Of a DNA stretch of 64,000 nucleotides, positions 9,286-18,560 are shown one piece after another. The notes under the pieces were generated by a model. That model searched no databases, had not been told where the DNA came from, and saw nothing but the letters and a program-made list of their open reading frames with translations. Source of the stretch: Micromonospora sp. MP36 (lineage in GTDB: Bacteria > Actinomycetota > Actinomycetes > Mycobacteriales > Micromonosporaceae); the NCBI RefSeq assembly GCF_008119785.1, contig NZ_VSFA01000005.1, positions 1-64,000 on the forward strand, given 5' to 3'. A program made the position numbers and the translations under genes. Every line of letters begins with the position of its first letter. Positions within the stretch are counted from its first letter, which is position 1.

Positions 9286-9807
9286 TCAGTCGCCGGTGAC
9301 GCCGTCGATCCGCTCCCGGATCAGGTCGGCGTGCCCGTTGTGCCGGGCGTACTCCTCGATCAGGTGGACGTACACCCAGCGCAGGTTGAAGGTCCGCTTT
9401 TTCGGCCCCACCTCTGTGAAGGTCTCGTCGAGTGAGCGGCCGGCCGCAGCGGCCCGGGCCAGTTGGACCTCCCGGTGGTACGTGGCGAAGTCTGCCTCGG
9501 CGTCGGCGCCGCTGACGTCGTGGTCGGCGTCCGGCGTCTCCGGCGCGAAGTAGGGGTAGTCCACCTGCTGGCCGGCGAGGTTCTCCCGGAACCACCAGGC
9601 CTCCACCTCGGTCAGGTGCCGGACGAGGCCGAGCAGGGTGAGGCCGGACGGCTCGACGCTCGGGGTCTTCAACTGCTCGGCGATCAGGCCCGCACACTTC
9701 AGCAGCAGGGTGTCGCGGTGGTAGTCGAGCCAGCCTTCGAGCATGGTGCGCTCGTCGCCGACGTAGGGCTCGTTCTTCCGGGTGATCTCCGGTGCTCTCC
9801 AGGTCAT
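9286..9807 (-). CDS. DinB/DUF664 family protein
   Basis: The protein has 173 residues from the ATG at 9807 (MTWRAPEITRK); two upstream in-frame ATGs (9816, 9837) are possible. The sequence is typical of the DUF664 branch of the DinB four-helix bundle: 'MLEGWLDYHRDTLL' in helix 1, 'GLVRHLTEVEAWWF' with a putative metal-ligand histidine, and 'LRWVYVHLIEEYARHNGHAD', whose H...H pair completes the usual three-histidine site. Relatives include thiol (mycothiol) S-transferases and many uncharacterised proteins. No operon partner: a palindromic element lies just upstream. Confidence 0.8.
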   Translation of the reverse strand: MTWRAPEITRKNEPYVGDERTMLEGWLDYHRDTLLLKCAGLIAEQLKTPSVEPSGLTLLGLVRHLTEVEAWWFRENLAGQQVDYPYFAPETPDADHDVSGADAEADFATYHREVQLARAAAAGRSLDETFTEVGPKKRTFNLRWVYVHLIEEYARHNGHADLIRERIDGVTGD

Positions 9808-9862
9808 GCCCGCCATCCTGGCGAGCGCGTCCGGCACCGGCGACCCGATTACGCGGCATTGC

Positions 9863-9906
9863 GAAGGGGCCCCTTCACCACGCCAGGCGTAAGGAAGGGG
9901 CCTTCC
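9863..9906. repeat. Dispersed GGGGCCCC-type palindromic element, putative terminator
   Basis: A 14-bp perfect palindrome GAAGGGGCCCCTTC (9863-9876) is followed by a second inverted repeat GGAAGG-GG-CCTTCC (9893-9906). The element directly follows the universal stress protein stop at 9908 on the minus strand. Related elements occur at 20938-20986, 29641-29692 and 55201-55227, always between genes. Confidence 0.6.
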
Positions 9907-9907
9907 G

Positions 9908-10399
9908 TCAGGGCACCACCACGACGGGCCAGCGGCCGGCCCGCACCAGGCGGGTGGCGACCGAGCCGACCAGGCGGTGCCCGGCCTGCTCGGACGCCCC
10001 GACCACCACCAGGTCCGCGCGGGTCTCGTCGGCCGCCGCGCAGAGTTCGGTGTACGCGTCCCCGCGCCGGCAGAGGAAGGTGACCGGCAGGCCCAGTTCC
10101 TCGGCGCCGCGGCGGCACTCGGCGCGCAGTTCGGCGGCCAGTTCGTCGTGGGTCTGCTGGACCGCCCCGGCCACCACCCCGGTCATGATCCCGGCGTACG
10201 GGACCGGGGAGCTGACGAACACCACCACCAGGCCGGAGCGCTGCCGGCGGGCCAGCCCGGCCGCGTACGCGGCGGCCCGCAGCGAGGTGCGGGTGCCGTC
10301 CACGCCGACCAGCACCACCCGGGGGCCGTCCGTGCCGCGTTCGAACGGCAGCGGCCGGGCCTCCGGGCCGTACTTCTCACGCTCGACGGATGCGCTCAT
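9908..10399 (-). CDS. Universal stress protein (UspA family)
   Basis: The protein has 163 residues, a single Usp domain. The first strand 'VVLVGVDGTRTSLRAA' carries the conserved early Asp. The C-terminal ATP-binding signature G-x2-G-x9-G-S appears as 'GASEQAGHRLVGSVA', so this is the nucleotide-binding type. Usp proteins are stress-linked; the specific role here is unknown. The ATG at 10399 overlaps the stop of a 27-codon micro-ORF as ATGA. The micro-ORF in turn starts three bases after the MFS exporter gene. AGGGAGG inside the micro-ORF provides the ribosome binding site. Expression is therefore probably coupled to the upstream exporter. Confidence 0.88.
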   Translation of the reverse strand: MSASVEREKYGPEARPLPFERGTDGPRVVLVGVDGTRTSLRAAAYAAGLARRQRSGLVVVFVSSPVPYAGIMTGVVAGAVQQTHDELAAELRAECRRGAEELGLPVTFLCRRGDAYTELCAAADETRADLVVVGASEQAGHRLVGSVATRLVRAGRWPVVVVP

Positions 10400-10479
10400 G
10401 CCGTCGCCTCCCTACGGTCGGCGAAGCCATGCGGCATCGACGCGCTGAGCTGGCTGATTCGCTCGCTCCGCTCGCTCAT
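10396..10479 (-). CDS. 27-codon micro-ORF coupled to the stress-protein gene
   Basis: The reading frame from the ATG at 10479 begins MSERSERI and ends REATA before TGA (10396-10398). That TGA overlaps the ATG of the universal stress protein gene (ATGA). It starts three bases after the MFS gene stop and contains the downstream gene's AGGGAGG. A second micro-ORF of identical length and similar beginning sits at 56826-56909. I infer a translational bridge; whether a stable peptide is made is unknown. Confidence 0.5.
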   Translation of the reverse strand: MSERSERISQLSASMPHGFADRREATA

Positions 10480-10482
10480 GGG

Positions 10483-12102
10483 TCACTCCTGGATGCCGGT
10501 CCGGACCACCGGGGCGCCGCCGCCGGCCGCGACGGTCGACTCCCGCTCGATCTCGGCGGAGAGGGGGTCGCCGTTGTGCCGGCGCAGCGGTACTTCCTTG
10601 ATGAAGACGACCGCGATCAGCGCGATCAGCCCGAACGGGGCGGCGGCCAGGAAGATGTCCCCGGCACCGTGCCCGTAGGCGGCCTCGACGACCGCCCGGA
10701 TCGGGGCGGGCAGCGTGTGCACGTCGGGCAGGGTGCCGCCGCTGCCCGAGCTGGACGCCTTGATGCCGAGTCCGGCCAGCCCCTCGGCGAGGTAGTCCTT
10801 GACCTTGTGGCCGAGCACCGCGCCGAGCGCGCTCACGCCGATCGCGCCGCCGAGGCTGCGGAAGAAGGCGACCACCGAGCTGGCCGCGCCGAGTTCGTGC
10901 GTGCCGACCGTGTTCTGCACGGCGAGCACCAGGTTCTGCATGGTCATGCCCAGCCCCAGGCCGATCAGCGCCATGAAGATGGCGATCCGCCAGTACGGGG
11001 TGTCGGCCCGCAGCGTGCCCATCAGGGCGAAGCCGACGGTGAGCAGGGCGGAGCCGGCGACCAGGTAGCGCTTCCAGAGGCCGGTGTTGGTGATGATCCG
11101 GCCGACCACCGTGGAGGCGACCAGCAGACCGCCGATCATCGGCAGGGTCATCAGGCCGGACATGGTCGGGCTCTCGCCGCGGCTGATCTGGAAGTACTGG
11201 CCGAGGAAGACCGAGGCGCCGAACATGCCCACGCCGACCGCGATGCTGGCGACCACGGCGAGGCTGATGGTGCGGCTGCGGAACAGTCGCGGCGGGATCA
11301 TCGGCTCGCTGGCGCGCTGCTCCACCCGGATGGCGAGCGCGCCGAGCAGCACCGCGCCGGCCACCATGACGGCGCTCTGCCAGGAGATCCAGGCGTACCG
11401 GTCGCCGGCGAGGGTGACCCAGATGAGCAGCAGCGAGACCGCTGCCGTGATGAGGGTGGCGCCCCACCAGTCGATCTTCGCCGGGCGCTTCACCACGGGC
11501 AGGTGCAGGGTCTTCTGGAGCACGATCAGGGCGAGCGCGGCGAACGGCACGCCGACGTAGAAGCACCAGCGCCAGCCGAGCCAGTCGGTGTCGACGATCA
11601 CGCCACCGATGAGCGGGCCGCCGATGGTGCCGACGGCCATCACGGCGCCGAGGTAGCCGCTGTAGCGGCCGCGCTCGCGCGGGGCGATCATCGTCGCCAT
11701 GATCACCTGGGCGAGGGCGGTCAGGCCGCCCGCGCCGACGCCCTGGAGCACCCGGCAGGCAATGAGCTGACCGGTGGACTGGGAGAGCCCGGCCAGCACC
11801 GAGCCCAGCACGAAGATGCCGAGGGCGAGCTGGACCAGGAGCTTCTTGCTGGTCAGGTCGGCGAGCTTGCCCCAGATCGGGGTGGTCGCGGTGGTCGCCA
11901 GCAGTGTGGAGGTGACCACCCAGGTGTACGCGGACTGGCCGCCGTGCAGCTCGGTGATGATCCGCGGCAGCGCGTTCGAGACGACCGTGGAGGAGAGGAT
12001 CGCGACGAACATGCCCAGCAGCAGGCCGGAGAGTGCCTCCAGGATCTGCCGGTGGGTCATGTCGCCGGCGGTCGCCCGGGTGGGCGCTGTCGCCTGGGTC
12101 AT
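10483..12102 (-). CDS. MFS drug exporter, DHA2 (14-TMS) family
   Basis: The protein has 539 residues. The ATG at 12102 is preceded by GGAGG at a good distance, giving MTQATAPTRA. DHA2/EmrB-QacA features are visible: 'LDxxVVxxALP'-like 'LSSTVVSNALPRI' in helix 1, 'WVVTSTLLATTATTPIWGKLAD' (motif A region after helix 2), and 'RVLQGVGAGGLTAL' (helix 4 motif). About 14 hydrophobic segments extend to residue 510. These proteins export drugs or antiseptics using proton motive force. The MarR regulator gene lies immediately upstream on the same strand. Two palindromes in the gap between them suggest MarR-controlled, drug-inducible expression. It is followed by the micro-ORF and usp. Confidence 0.9.
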   Translation of the reverse strand: MTQATAPTRATAGDMTHRQILEALSGLLLGMFVAILSSTVVSNALPRIITELHGGQSAYTWVVTSTLLATTATTPIWGKLADLTSKKLLVQLALGIFVLGSVLAGLSQSTGQLIACRVLQGVGAGGLTALAQVIMATMIAPRERGRYSGYLGAVMAVGTIGGPLIGGVIVDTDWLGWRWCFYVGVPFAALALIVLQKTLHLPVVKRPAKIDWWGATLITAAVSLLLIWVTLAGDRYAWISWQSAVMVAGAVLLGALAIRVEQRASEPMIPPRLFRSRTISLAVVASIAVGVGMFGASVFLGQYFQISRGESPTMSGLMTLPMIGGLLVASTVVGRIITNTGLWKRYLVAGSALLTVGFALMGTLRADTPYWRIAIFMALIGLGLGMTMQNLVLAVQNTVGTHELGAASSVVAFFRSLGGAIGVSALGAVLGHKVKDYLAEGLAGLGIKASSSGSGGTLPDVHTLPAPIRAVVEAAYGHGAGDIFLAAAPFGLIALIAVVFIKEVPLRRHNGDPLSAEIERESTVAAGGGAPVVRTGIQE

Positions 12103-12134
12103 CGTGATTGCCTCCGGAGCAGGTCGGGGGATGG

Positions 12135-12176
12135 GTTGCCTCAGGCAACCGTAGGACCTTGGTTGCCTCAAGCAAC
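12135..12176. promoter_or_regulatory. Two tandem MarR-type operator palindromes
   Basis: GTTGCCTCAGGCAAC (12135-12149) is a perfect 7-bp inverted repeat around one base. GTTGCCTCAAGCAAC (12162-12176) is the same with one mismatch. Their centres are 27 bp apart. They lie 33-74 bp upstream of the MFS start and downstream of the marR stop. Motif form and position fit a MarR operator on the exporter promoter; this is inference. Confidence 0.7.
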
Positions 12177-12214
12177 AACCGGGTGAGCGCCGAAGCTATT
12201 CCGGGACGCCCAGA

Positions 12215-12652
12215 TCAGAAGGTCTCGTTGAACTTGTGCATCAGTCGGGCGAAGTCCTCGACGTCCTGTTTCGGCCAGCTTTCCATCGTACGCCGGATCT
12301 GCCCGAGTCGGGCCGCCCGCGCCGCGTCGAACCGGCGGGTGCCCTCCTCGGTGAGGCTGAGCTGGGCGGCCCGCCGGTCGGTCGGGTCCGGGTCGCGCCG
12401 GACCAGGCCCAGCCCCTCCAGGCCGTGGATCTGCCGGCTGAGCGTGCCCTTGCCGATGCCGAGCCGCGCGGCCAGATCGGTGAGCCGGATCGAGCCGCAC
12501 CGGCGCAGCCAGAGCAGCAGCCCGTACGCGTTCGGCTCCAGGTTGGGGTGGACCTCCCGGGCGATCTCCCAGGACAGCGCCCGGCCGCGGCGCAGCAGCG
12601 CGGTCAGCTCGTGCTCCACCGCGCGCAGGGTCTCCGGCAGGTGATCGTCCAC
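12215..12652 (-). CDS. MarR-family transcriptional regulator
   Basis: The protein has 145 residues. A winged-helix core is evident: 'YGLLLWLRRCGSIRLTDLAARLGIGKGTLSRQIHGLEGLGLVRR' is the helix-turn-helix with recognition helix, followed by the wing 'DPTDRRAAQLSLTEEGTRRF'. MarR proteins are dimeric repressors relieved by small aromatic ligands or drugs. The exporter gene directly downstream, separated by two palindromic boxes, is the obvious target. The gene is preceded closely by phoD (13 bp), so it may be transcribed from the phoD promoter as well as its own. Confidence 0.9.
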   Translation of the reverse strand: MDDHLPETLRAVEHELTALLRRGRALSWEIAREVHPNLEPNAYGLLLWLRRCGSIRLTDLAARLGIGKGTLSRQIHGLEGLGLVRRDPDPTDRRAAQLSLTEEGTRRFDAARAARLGQIRRTMESWPKQDVEDFARLMHKFNETF

Positions 12653-12665
12653 GGAGGAAGCGTAC

Positions 12666-14402
12666 TCACGCCGGCTCGCTGAGCGGCTGCCGCGCCACGG
12701 TACGCAGGTGGCCGTCGCTGGTGGTGCCCTCGATCACCACCTCGGCCGACCGGCCCCGGTGGGTCAGCGTCGCCACCGCGTTGCCGAAGTACGGCCCGGC
12801 CAGCTTCCGCCACCGCACGGCCGAGCGGGGCACCCCGGCCGAGCGGGCCAGCGCGCGGGCGGCCCCGGCCGGCCCGGGATTCCAGCCGAGCCGCATCAGC
12901 GGGCGCATCCCCGCCGGCACCTGGTTGTGGATCGGGGAGCAGGTGAGCTGGTGCACCGGGGTGCGGACGCTCCGGTCGGCGAACCTGGCCCGGGCCACGT
13001 ACGAGTGGTGCACGTCCCCGGAGAGCACGCTGATCGAGGCCGGCGCCGGGTACGCCGGACCGGCGCCCACCCGCGCCCCGGGCCCGGCGGGCGTCCCGCT
13101 GCCCAGCCGGGCGAACAGTTCGGCCAGGGCGTCGAAGGAACGCCGGAACGCGCCCCAGTGCTCCAGGTCACAGGCCCGCCGGATCCGCTCGGAGAGCCGC
13201 GCCACCCAGGGTCGGTGGGAGTCGGCGAGCTGCTCGTTCCACGTCTCGACGTGGTGGATGCCCGGCGGCAGCAGCCAGGGCAGCGACGCGCCGACGACGA
13301 GGTGGTCGTAGACGCCGTGCGCCCGGTCGAGGAACCAGGACCACTCGCCCGGCGGCAGCATCGCCCGGTGGCCCGACTCCAGCACCCGGCTGGAGCGGTT
13401 GTCCAGCATGACCAGCCGGGTCCGCCCCAGGTCCAGCGCGTAGCTCCACTGATACTGCACGGCCCGCCAGCGCTCGGTGTCGTGCGCGAGATCGGCCTCC
13501 TTGTCGATCCGCTCGCCGAACTCGTGCAGCACCCCGGTGGCGTCCTCCGCGGCGGTGACCTTGGCGTACACCGGGTCGGCGGCGATCTCGTCCGGGGAGA
13601 GATTGCCCAGGTGCTGGTAGACCCAGTAAGAGGCGAGCCCGCTGCGGATCCGCTCCGCCCACCACGGCTGCACGCGCACGTCCGCCCGCCACGAGGCCGA
13701 GGTGTTCCAGTCGTCGATCACCTCGTGGTCGTCGAAGATCATCACGCTGGGCACGGTGGAGAGCAGCCAACGGATCTCCGGGTCGCGCCAGGACTCCAGG
13801 TAGAGCTTCGTGTATTCGTCGAAGCTCACCACCTGGGTGGCCGGGGCGCCCGTCGGCCGGCGCCGGCGCCGCTTGAGCAGCCGGCGCACCGTCGGCGAGG
13901 TGATGTCCGCGTAGACCTGGTCGCCGAGGAGCACCAGCAGGTCGGGCCGGGCGGCGTCCGGGTCGGCCATCAGCCGCCGGGCGTACGCGTCCAGCGCGTC
14001 CGGGGGCAGCTTCCGGGCGGTCGCGTGCTGGGTGGTCTCCCGGCACGAGCCGAAGATCAGGGTCACCGGCTGGTCCCGGTCGTCCGCCGCCCGGGTACGG
14101 ATCACGCTGGGCGGGAAGCCGCTCTCCGGAACCGGCCAGGCGACCTCGTCGTCGACCAGCACCTCATAGGTCGTGGCGCTGTCCGGGGTCAACCCCGCCA
14201 CCACCACGATCGCGTAGTGGTGGTCGTACGCCGAAAAGGTCGGGGCGCTGCCTGTGGCGCCGTCGGCCGTGCGGACGGTGACCACCGCGGGCGCGCTGGT
14301 CTCCACCCAGACGGTCGCCCGCGTGCCGACGACCCGCCGCAGCAACGGACCGATGAGCAGGCGGGAGCTGGGCACGGGCACCTCCGAGGGGAAACGATTC
14401 AC
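12666..14402 (-). CDS. PhoD-like alkaline phosphatase/phosphodiesterase
   Basis: The protein has 578 residues. An N-terminal immunoglobulin-like/PhoD_N segment ('IGPLLRRVVGTRATVWVETSAPA') precedes the metallophosphatase domain. Metal-site motifs are visible: 'LIFGSCRETTQ', 'LLVLLGDQVYAD', 'VMIFDDHEVIDDWN' and 'SISVLSGDVHHSYVAR'. No clear signal peptide or Tat motif is seen at the start, unlike classical secreted PhoD, so this copy may be cytoplasmic. It could act on phosphodiesters, but the substrate is not defined. Transcription runs on into marR 13 bp downstream. Confidence 0.85.
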   Translation of the reverse strand: MNRFPSEVPVPSSRLLIGPLLRRVVGTRATVWVETSAPAVVTVRTADGATGSAPTFSAYDHHYAIVVVAGLTPDSATTYEVLVDDEVAWPVPESGFPPSVIRTRAADDRDQPVTLIFGSCRETTQHATARKLPPDALDAYARRLMADPDAARPDLLVLLGDQVYADITSPTVRRLLKRRRRRPTGAPATQVVSFDEYTKLYLESWRDPEIRWLLSTVPSVMIFDDHEVIDDWNTSASWRADVRVQPWWAERIRSGLASYWVYQHLGNLSPDEIAADPVYAKVTAAEDATGVLHEFGERIDKEADLAHDTERWRAVQYQWSYALDLGRTRLVMLDNRSSRVLESGHRAMLPPGEWSWFLDRAHGVYDHLVVGASLPWLLPPGIHHVETWNEQLADSHRPWVARLSERIRRACDLEHWGAFRRSFDALAELFARLGSGTPAGPGARVGAGPAYPAPASISVLSGDVHHSYVARARFADRSVRTPVHQLTCSPIHNQVPAGMRPLMRLGWNPGPAGAARALARSAGVPRSAVRWRKLAGPYFGNAVATLTHRGRSAEVVIEGTTSDGHLRTVARQPLSEPA

Positions 14403-14521
14403 CTTCTCCTACCCGGCCGGCGGGTTCGGCACGCCTGGCTGCGGCGAGCGTACCCGCAGCTCCACCGCGTGCGGAGGCGGTGAGCGGGACGCCGCCGCCG
14501 GCATCTGACAGGATTTCGGGC

Positions 14522-15721
14522 ATGAAGGAATACCTCCTCGTCATCATCGCCCTGCTCGGCGTGCTGATCATCGGCGGCCTCAGCCTCGTGGTGCCCCGGC
14601 TGCGCCGGCGCCCCGAGCCGCCGCTGCCGAGGACGGAGGTCGAAACCCGGGCCGAGGAGGACCTGGCTGGCCCGCCGGTCCAGGCACCCGAGGCGGAGAT
14701 GTCCACCGGGGTCCTGGTCGAGCCGCCGCCGGTGGTGGAGGTGCCGCCGGTGGTCGAGGTGCCGCTCGAGGTGCCCGAGCCCACCGCCGGCCGGCTGGTC
14801 CGGCTGCGCTCCCGGCTGTCCCGCTCGCAGAACGTCTTCGGCCGGGGCCTGCTCGGCCTGCTCAGCCGGGAACGGCTGGACGAGGACGCCTGGGAGGAGA
14901 TCGAGGACAGTCTGATCACCGCCGACGTCGGCATCGAGGCCACCCGGGAGATCGTCGACCGCCTCCGGGAGCGGACCCGGGTGCTCGGCACGCGGTCCAC
15001 CGGGGAGTTGCGCGACCTGCTCGCCACCGAGCTGGTCACCGCCCTCGACCCGACGCTGGACCGGTCGCTGAACGCCGACCCCAAGGTGGGGATGCCTGGG
15101 GTGGTGCTGGTGGTCGGGGTCAACGGCGCCGGCAAGACCACCACCTGCGGCAAGATCGCCCGGGTGCTGATCGCCGATGGGCACACCGTGCTGCTCGGCG
15201 CGGCCGACACCTTCCGGGCCGCCGCCGCCGACCAACTGGAGACCTGGGGCAGCCGGGTCGGCGCGGAGACCGTCCGCGGGCCCGAGGCCGCCGACCCGGC
15301 CAGCGTCGCGTTCGACGCGGTCAAGCGGGGCATTGACACGCAGGTCGACACCGTGCTGATCGACACCGCCGGCCGCCTGCAGAACAAGGTCGGCCTGATG
15401 GACGAGCTGGGCAAGGTCAAGCGGGTGGTGGAGAAGCACGGCCCGATCGACGAGACCCTGCTGGTGCTCGACGCCACCACCGGCCAGAACGGCCTGGAGC
15501 AGGCCCGGGTCTTCACCGAGGTGGTGAACGTCACCGGCGTGGTGCTGACCAAGCTCGACGGGACCGCCAAGGGCGGCATCGTGATCGCCGTGCAGCGCAA
15601 GCTCGGCATCCCGGTCAAGCTGGTCGGCCTCGGCGAGGGCCCGGACGACTTGGCCCCGTTCGAGCCGGCGCAGTTCGTCGACGCGCTGCTCGGCACCGAG
15701 CCGCTCGCCCGGGACGCGTAG
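14522..15721 (+). CDS. ftsY: Signal recognition particle receptor FtsY
   Basis: FtsY is the SRP-receptor GTPase that docks ribosome-nascent chains at the membrane with Ffh. The protein has 399 residues from the ATG at 14522. It opens with a transmembrane helix (MKEYLLVIIALLGVLIIGG) and an acidic/proline-rich linker, the usual actinobacterial form. The NG domain follows: G1 GVNGAGKTTT (P-loop lysine 205), 'AADTFRAAAADQL', G3 'DTAGRLQNK', G4 'TKLDGTAKGG' and the C-terminal 'GLGEGPDDLAPF'. A gene overlapping the next by seven bases is absent; the kinase-like gene begins eight bases later, so they are likely co-transcribed. Its partner ffh lies at 24833. Confidence 0.97.
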   Translation: MKEYLLVIIALLGVLIIGGLSLVVPRLRRRPEPPLPRTEVETRAEEDLAGPPVQAPEAEMSTGVLVEPPPVVEVPPVVEVPLEVPEPTAGRLVRLRSRLSRSQNVFGRGLLGLLSRERLDEDAWEEIEDSLITADVGIEATREIVDRLRERTRVLGTRSTGELRDLLATELVTALDPTLDRSLNADPKVGMPGVVLVVGVNGAGKTTTCGKIARVLIADGHTVLLGAADTFRAAAADQLETWGSRVGAETVRGPEAADPASVAFDAVKRGIDTQVDTVLIDTAGRLQNKVGLMDELGKVKRVVEKHGPIDETLLVLDATTGQNGLEQARVFTEVVNVTGVVLTKLDGTAKGGIVIAVQRKLGIPVKLVGLGEGPDDLAPFEPAQFVDALLGTEPLARDA

Positions 15722-15728
15722 CCTCGAC

Positions 15729-16592
15729 GTGACGACTGACGATCGCGCCTACGCGGGGTGGCGCGACCCCAGCCACCCGTCGCCGCGCCTCGGGAGACCG
15801 TACGTGACTTCGCAGGAGATCCCGCTGCACGGCGGGAACGTGAGCACCGTGGTCCGGGTGGGCGACACGGTCCGGCGCAACGCCGGCCCGTGGACCCCCT
15901 CGGTGCACGCCCTGCTGCGGCACCTGGAATACGTCGGCTTCACCGGCGCCCCTCGCGCCCTCGGCATGGACGAGCGGAACCGGGAGGTCCTGTCGTACCT
16001 GGAGGGGGAGTGCGGGGAGTATCCGCTCGCCCCGCACTGGGTCACCGACGAGGCCCTGGTGACCGTGGCGACCATGCTGCGGATATTCCACGACGCCCAG
16101 TACGGCTTCAACCCGCCGCCGGGGGCGGTCTGGCGCTCGTTCGGCCCGCCCCCGCCGGACACCGAGGTGATCTGCCACCACGACGCCGCCCCGCACAACG
16201 TGATCTGGCGGCCGGACGGCACGCTCGGGCTGATCGACTTCGACCTGGCCTCGCCCGGTGCCCGGATCTACGACGTGGCCTACGCGGCCTGGACCTGGGT
16301 GCCGATCTTCTCCGACCGGGACTCCATCACCCTCGGCTGGAAGCACCCCGACCGGCCCCGCCGGCTGCGGCTGTTCGCCGACGCGTACGGGCTGATCCCG
16401 CGCGATCGGCACCGGCTGATCCGCACCATCCGCAAGCGGATCGTCGACCACGTCGAGGGCATCCGGCGGATGGCCGCCGCCGGCGACCCGGCGTTCGTCC
16501 GGATCGTGCACAAGGGCCACCTCCGCCGCCCGATGCGCGACCTGCGGCTGCTCGACTACGAGCGGCACGCCCTGGAGTACGCCCTGCGCTGA
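15729..16592 (+). CDS. Aminoglycoside phosphotransferase (APH)/choline kinase-like protein
   Basis: The protein has 287 residues, with a GTG start at 15729, eight bases after the ftsY stop. The kinase catalytic loop is seen as H-x-D-x4-N ('HHDAAPHNVIW'), followed by 'GLIDFDLASPG', whose aspartate binds Mg-ATP (DFG equivalent). This is the APH fold. Members phosphorylate antibiotics, choline, homoserine or sugars; chromosomal copies of this kind next to ftsY are not reliable indicators of resistance. It ends the transcription unit: a strong terminator follows at 16608. Confidence 0.85.
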   Translation: MTTDDRAYAGWRDPSHPSPRLGRPYVTSQEIPLHGGNVSTVVRVGDTVRRNAGPWTPSVHALLRHLEYVGFTGAPRALGMDERNREVLSYLEGECGEYPLAPHWVTDEALVTVATMLRIFHDAQYGFNPPPGAVWRSFGPPPPDTEVICHHDAAPHNVIWRPDGTLGLIDFDLASPGARIYDVAYAAWTWVPIFSDRDSITLGWKHPDRPRRLRLFADAYGLIPRDRHRLIRTIRKRIVDHVEGIRRMAAAGDPAFVRIVHKGHLRRPMRDLRLLDYERHALEYALR

Positions 16593-16607
16593 CCTCGCTC
16601 TCCTCGC

Positions 16608-16645
16608 AAAGAGTGGCCGGTTCCTCCCCGGGACGGCCACTCTTT
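16608..16645 (+). terminator. Rho-independent terminator
   Basis: Perfect 12-bp arms AAAGAGTGGCCG (16608-16619) and CGGCCACTCTTT (16634-16645) enclose a 14-base loop. The hairpin begins 16 bp after the stop of the phosphotransferase gene and insulates it from amtB. Confidence 0.85.
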
Positions 16646-16672
16646 CCGTTTCCCCCGCCATGATCGACGTTC

Positions 16673-16709
16673 TTCACACGCCGGAAACAACCCGTCACGC
16701 GTGCGAAAT
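16673..16709 (+). promoter_or_regulatory. GlnR-type nitrogen regulatory box upstream of amtB
   Basis: Two half-boxes fit the actinobacterial GlnR consensus gTnAC-n6-GAAAc: TTCAC-n6-GAAAC at 16673-16688 and GTCAC-n6-GAAAT at 16694-16709, offset by 21 bp. In Streptomyces, GlnR activates the amtB-glnK-glnD operon under nitrogen limitation, and the same operon starts 115 bp downstream here. The call rests on motif and context. Confidence 0.65.
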
Positions 16710-16823
16710 CGAGCGGTGTCGGTGCAGGAAACAGCCGCCGAGCAAGCTTCCGCGCAACCGGCTGACGGGCGACGCTGCCAGGACTCAGTCGGAGGGAGGA
16801 CATCCACACCGAGAGGAGGCAGC

Positions 16824-18549
<1,726 letters not shown>

Positions 18550-18560
18550 GGACGCCCCCG

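Noticed and set aside
15729-16592. Antibiotic-resistance aminoglycoside phosphotransferase
   Set aside because: Only the general APH kinase motifs are present. It is a chromosomal housekeeping neighbour of ftsY and lacks features that would indicate a resistance enzyme.
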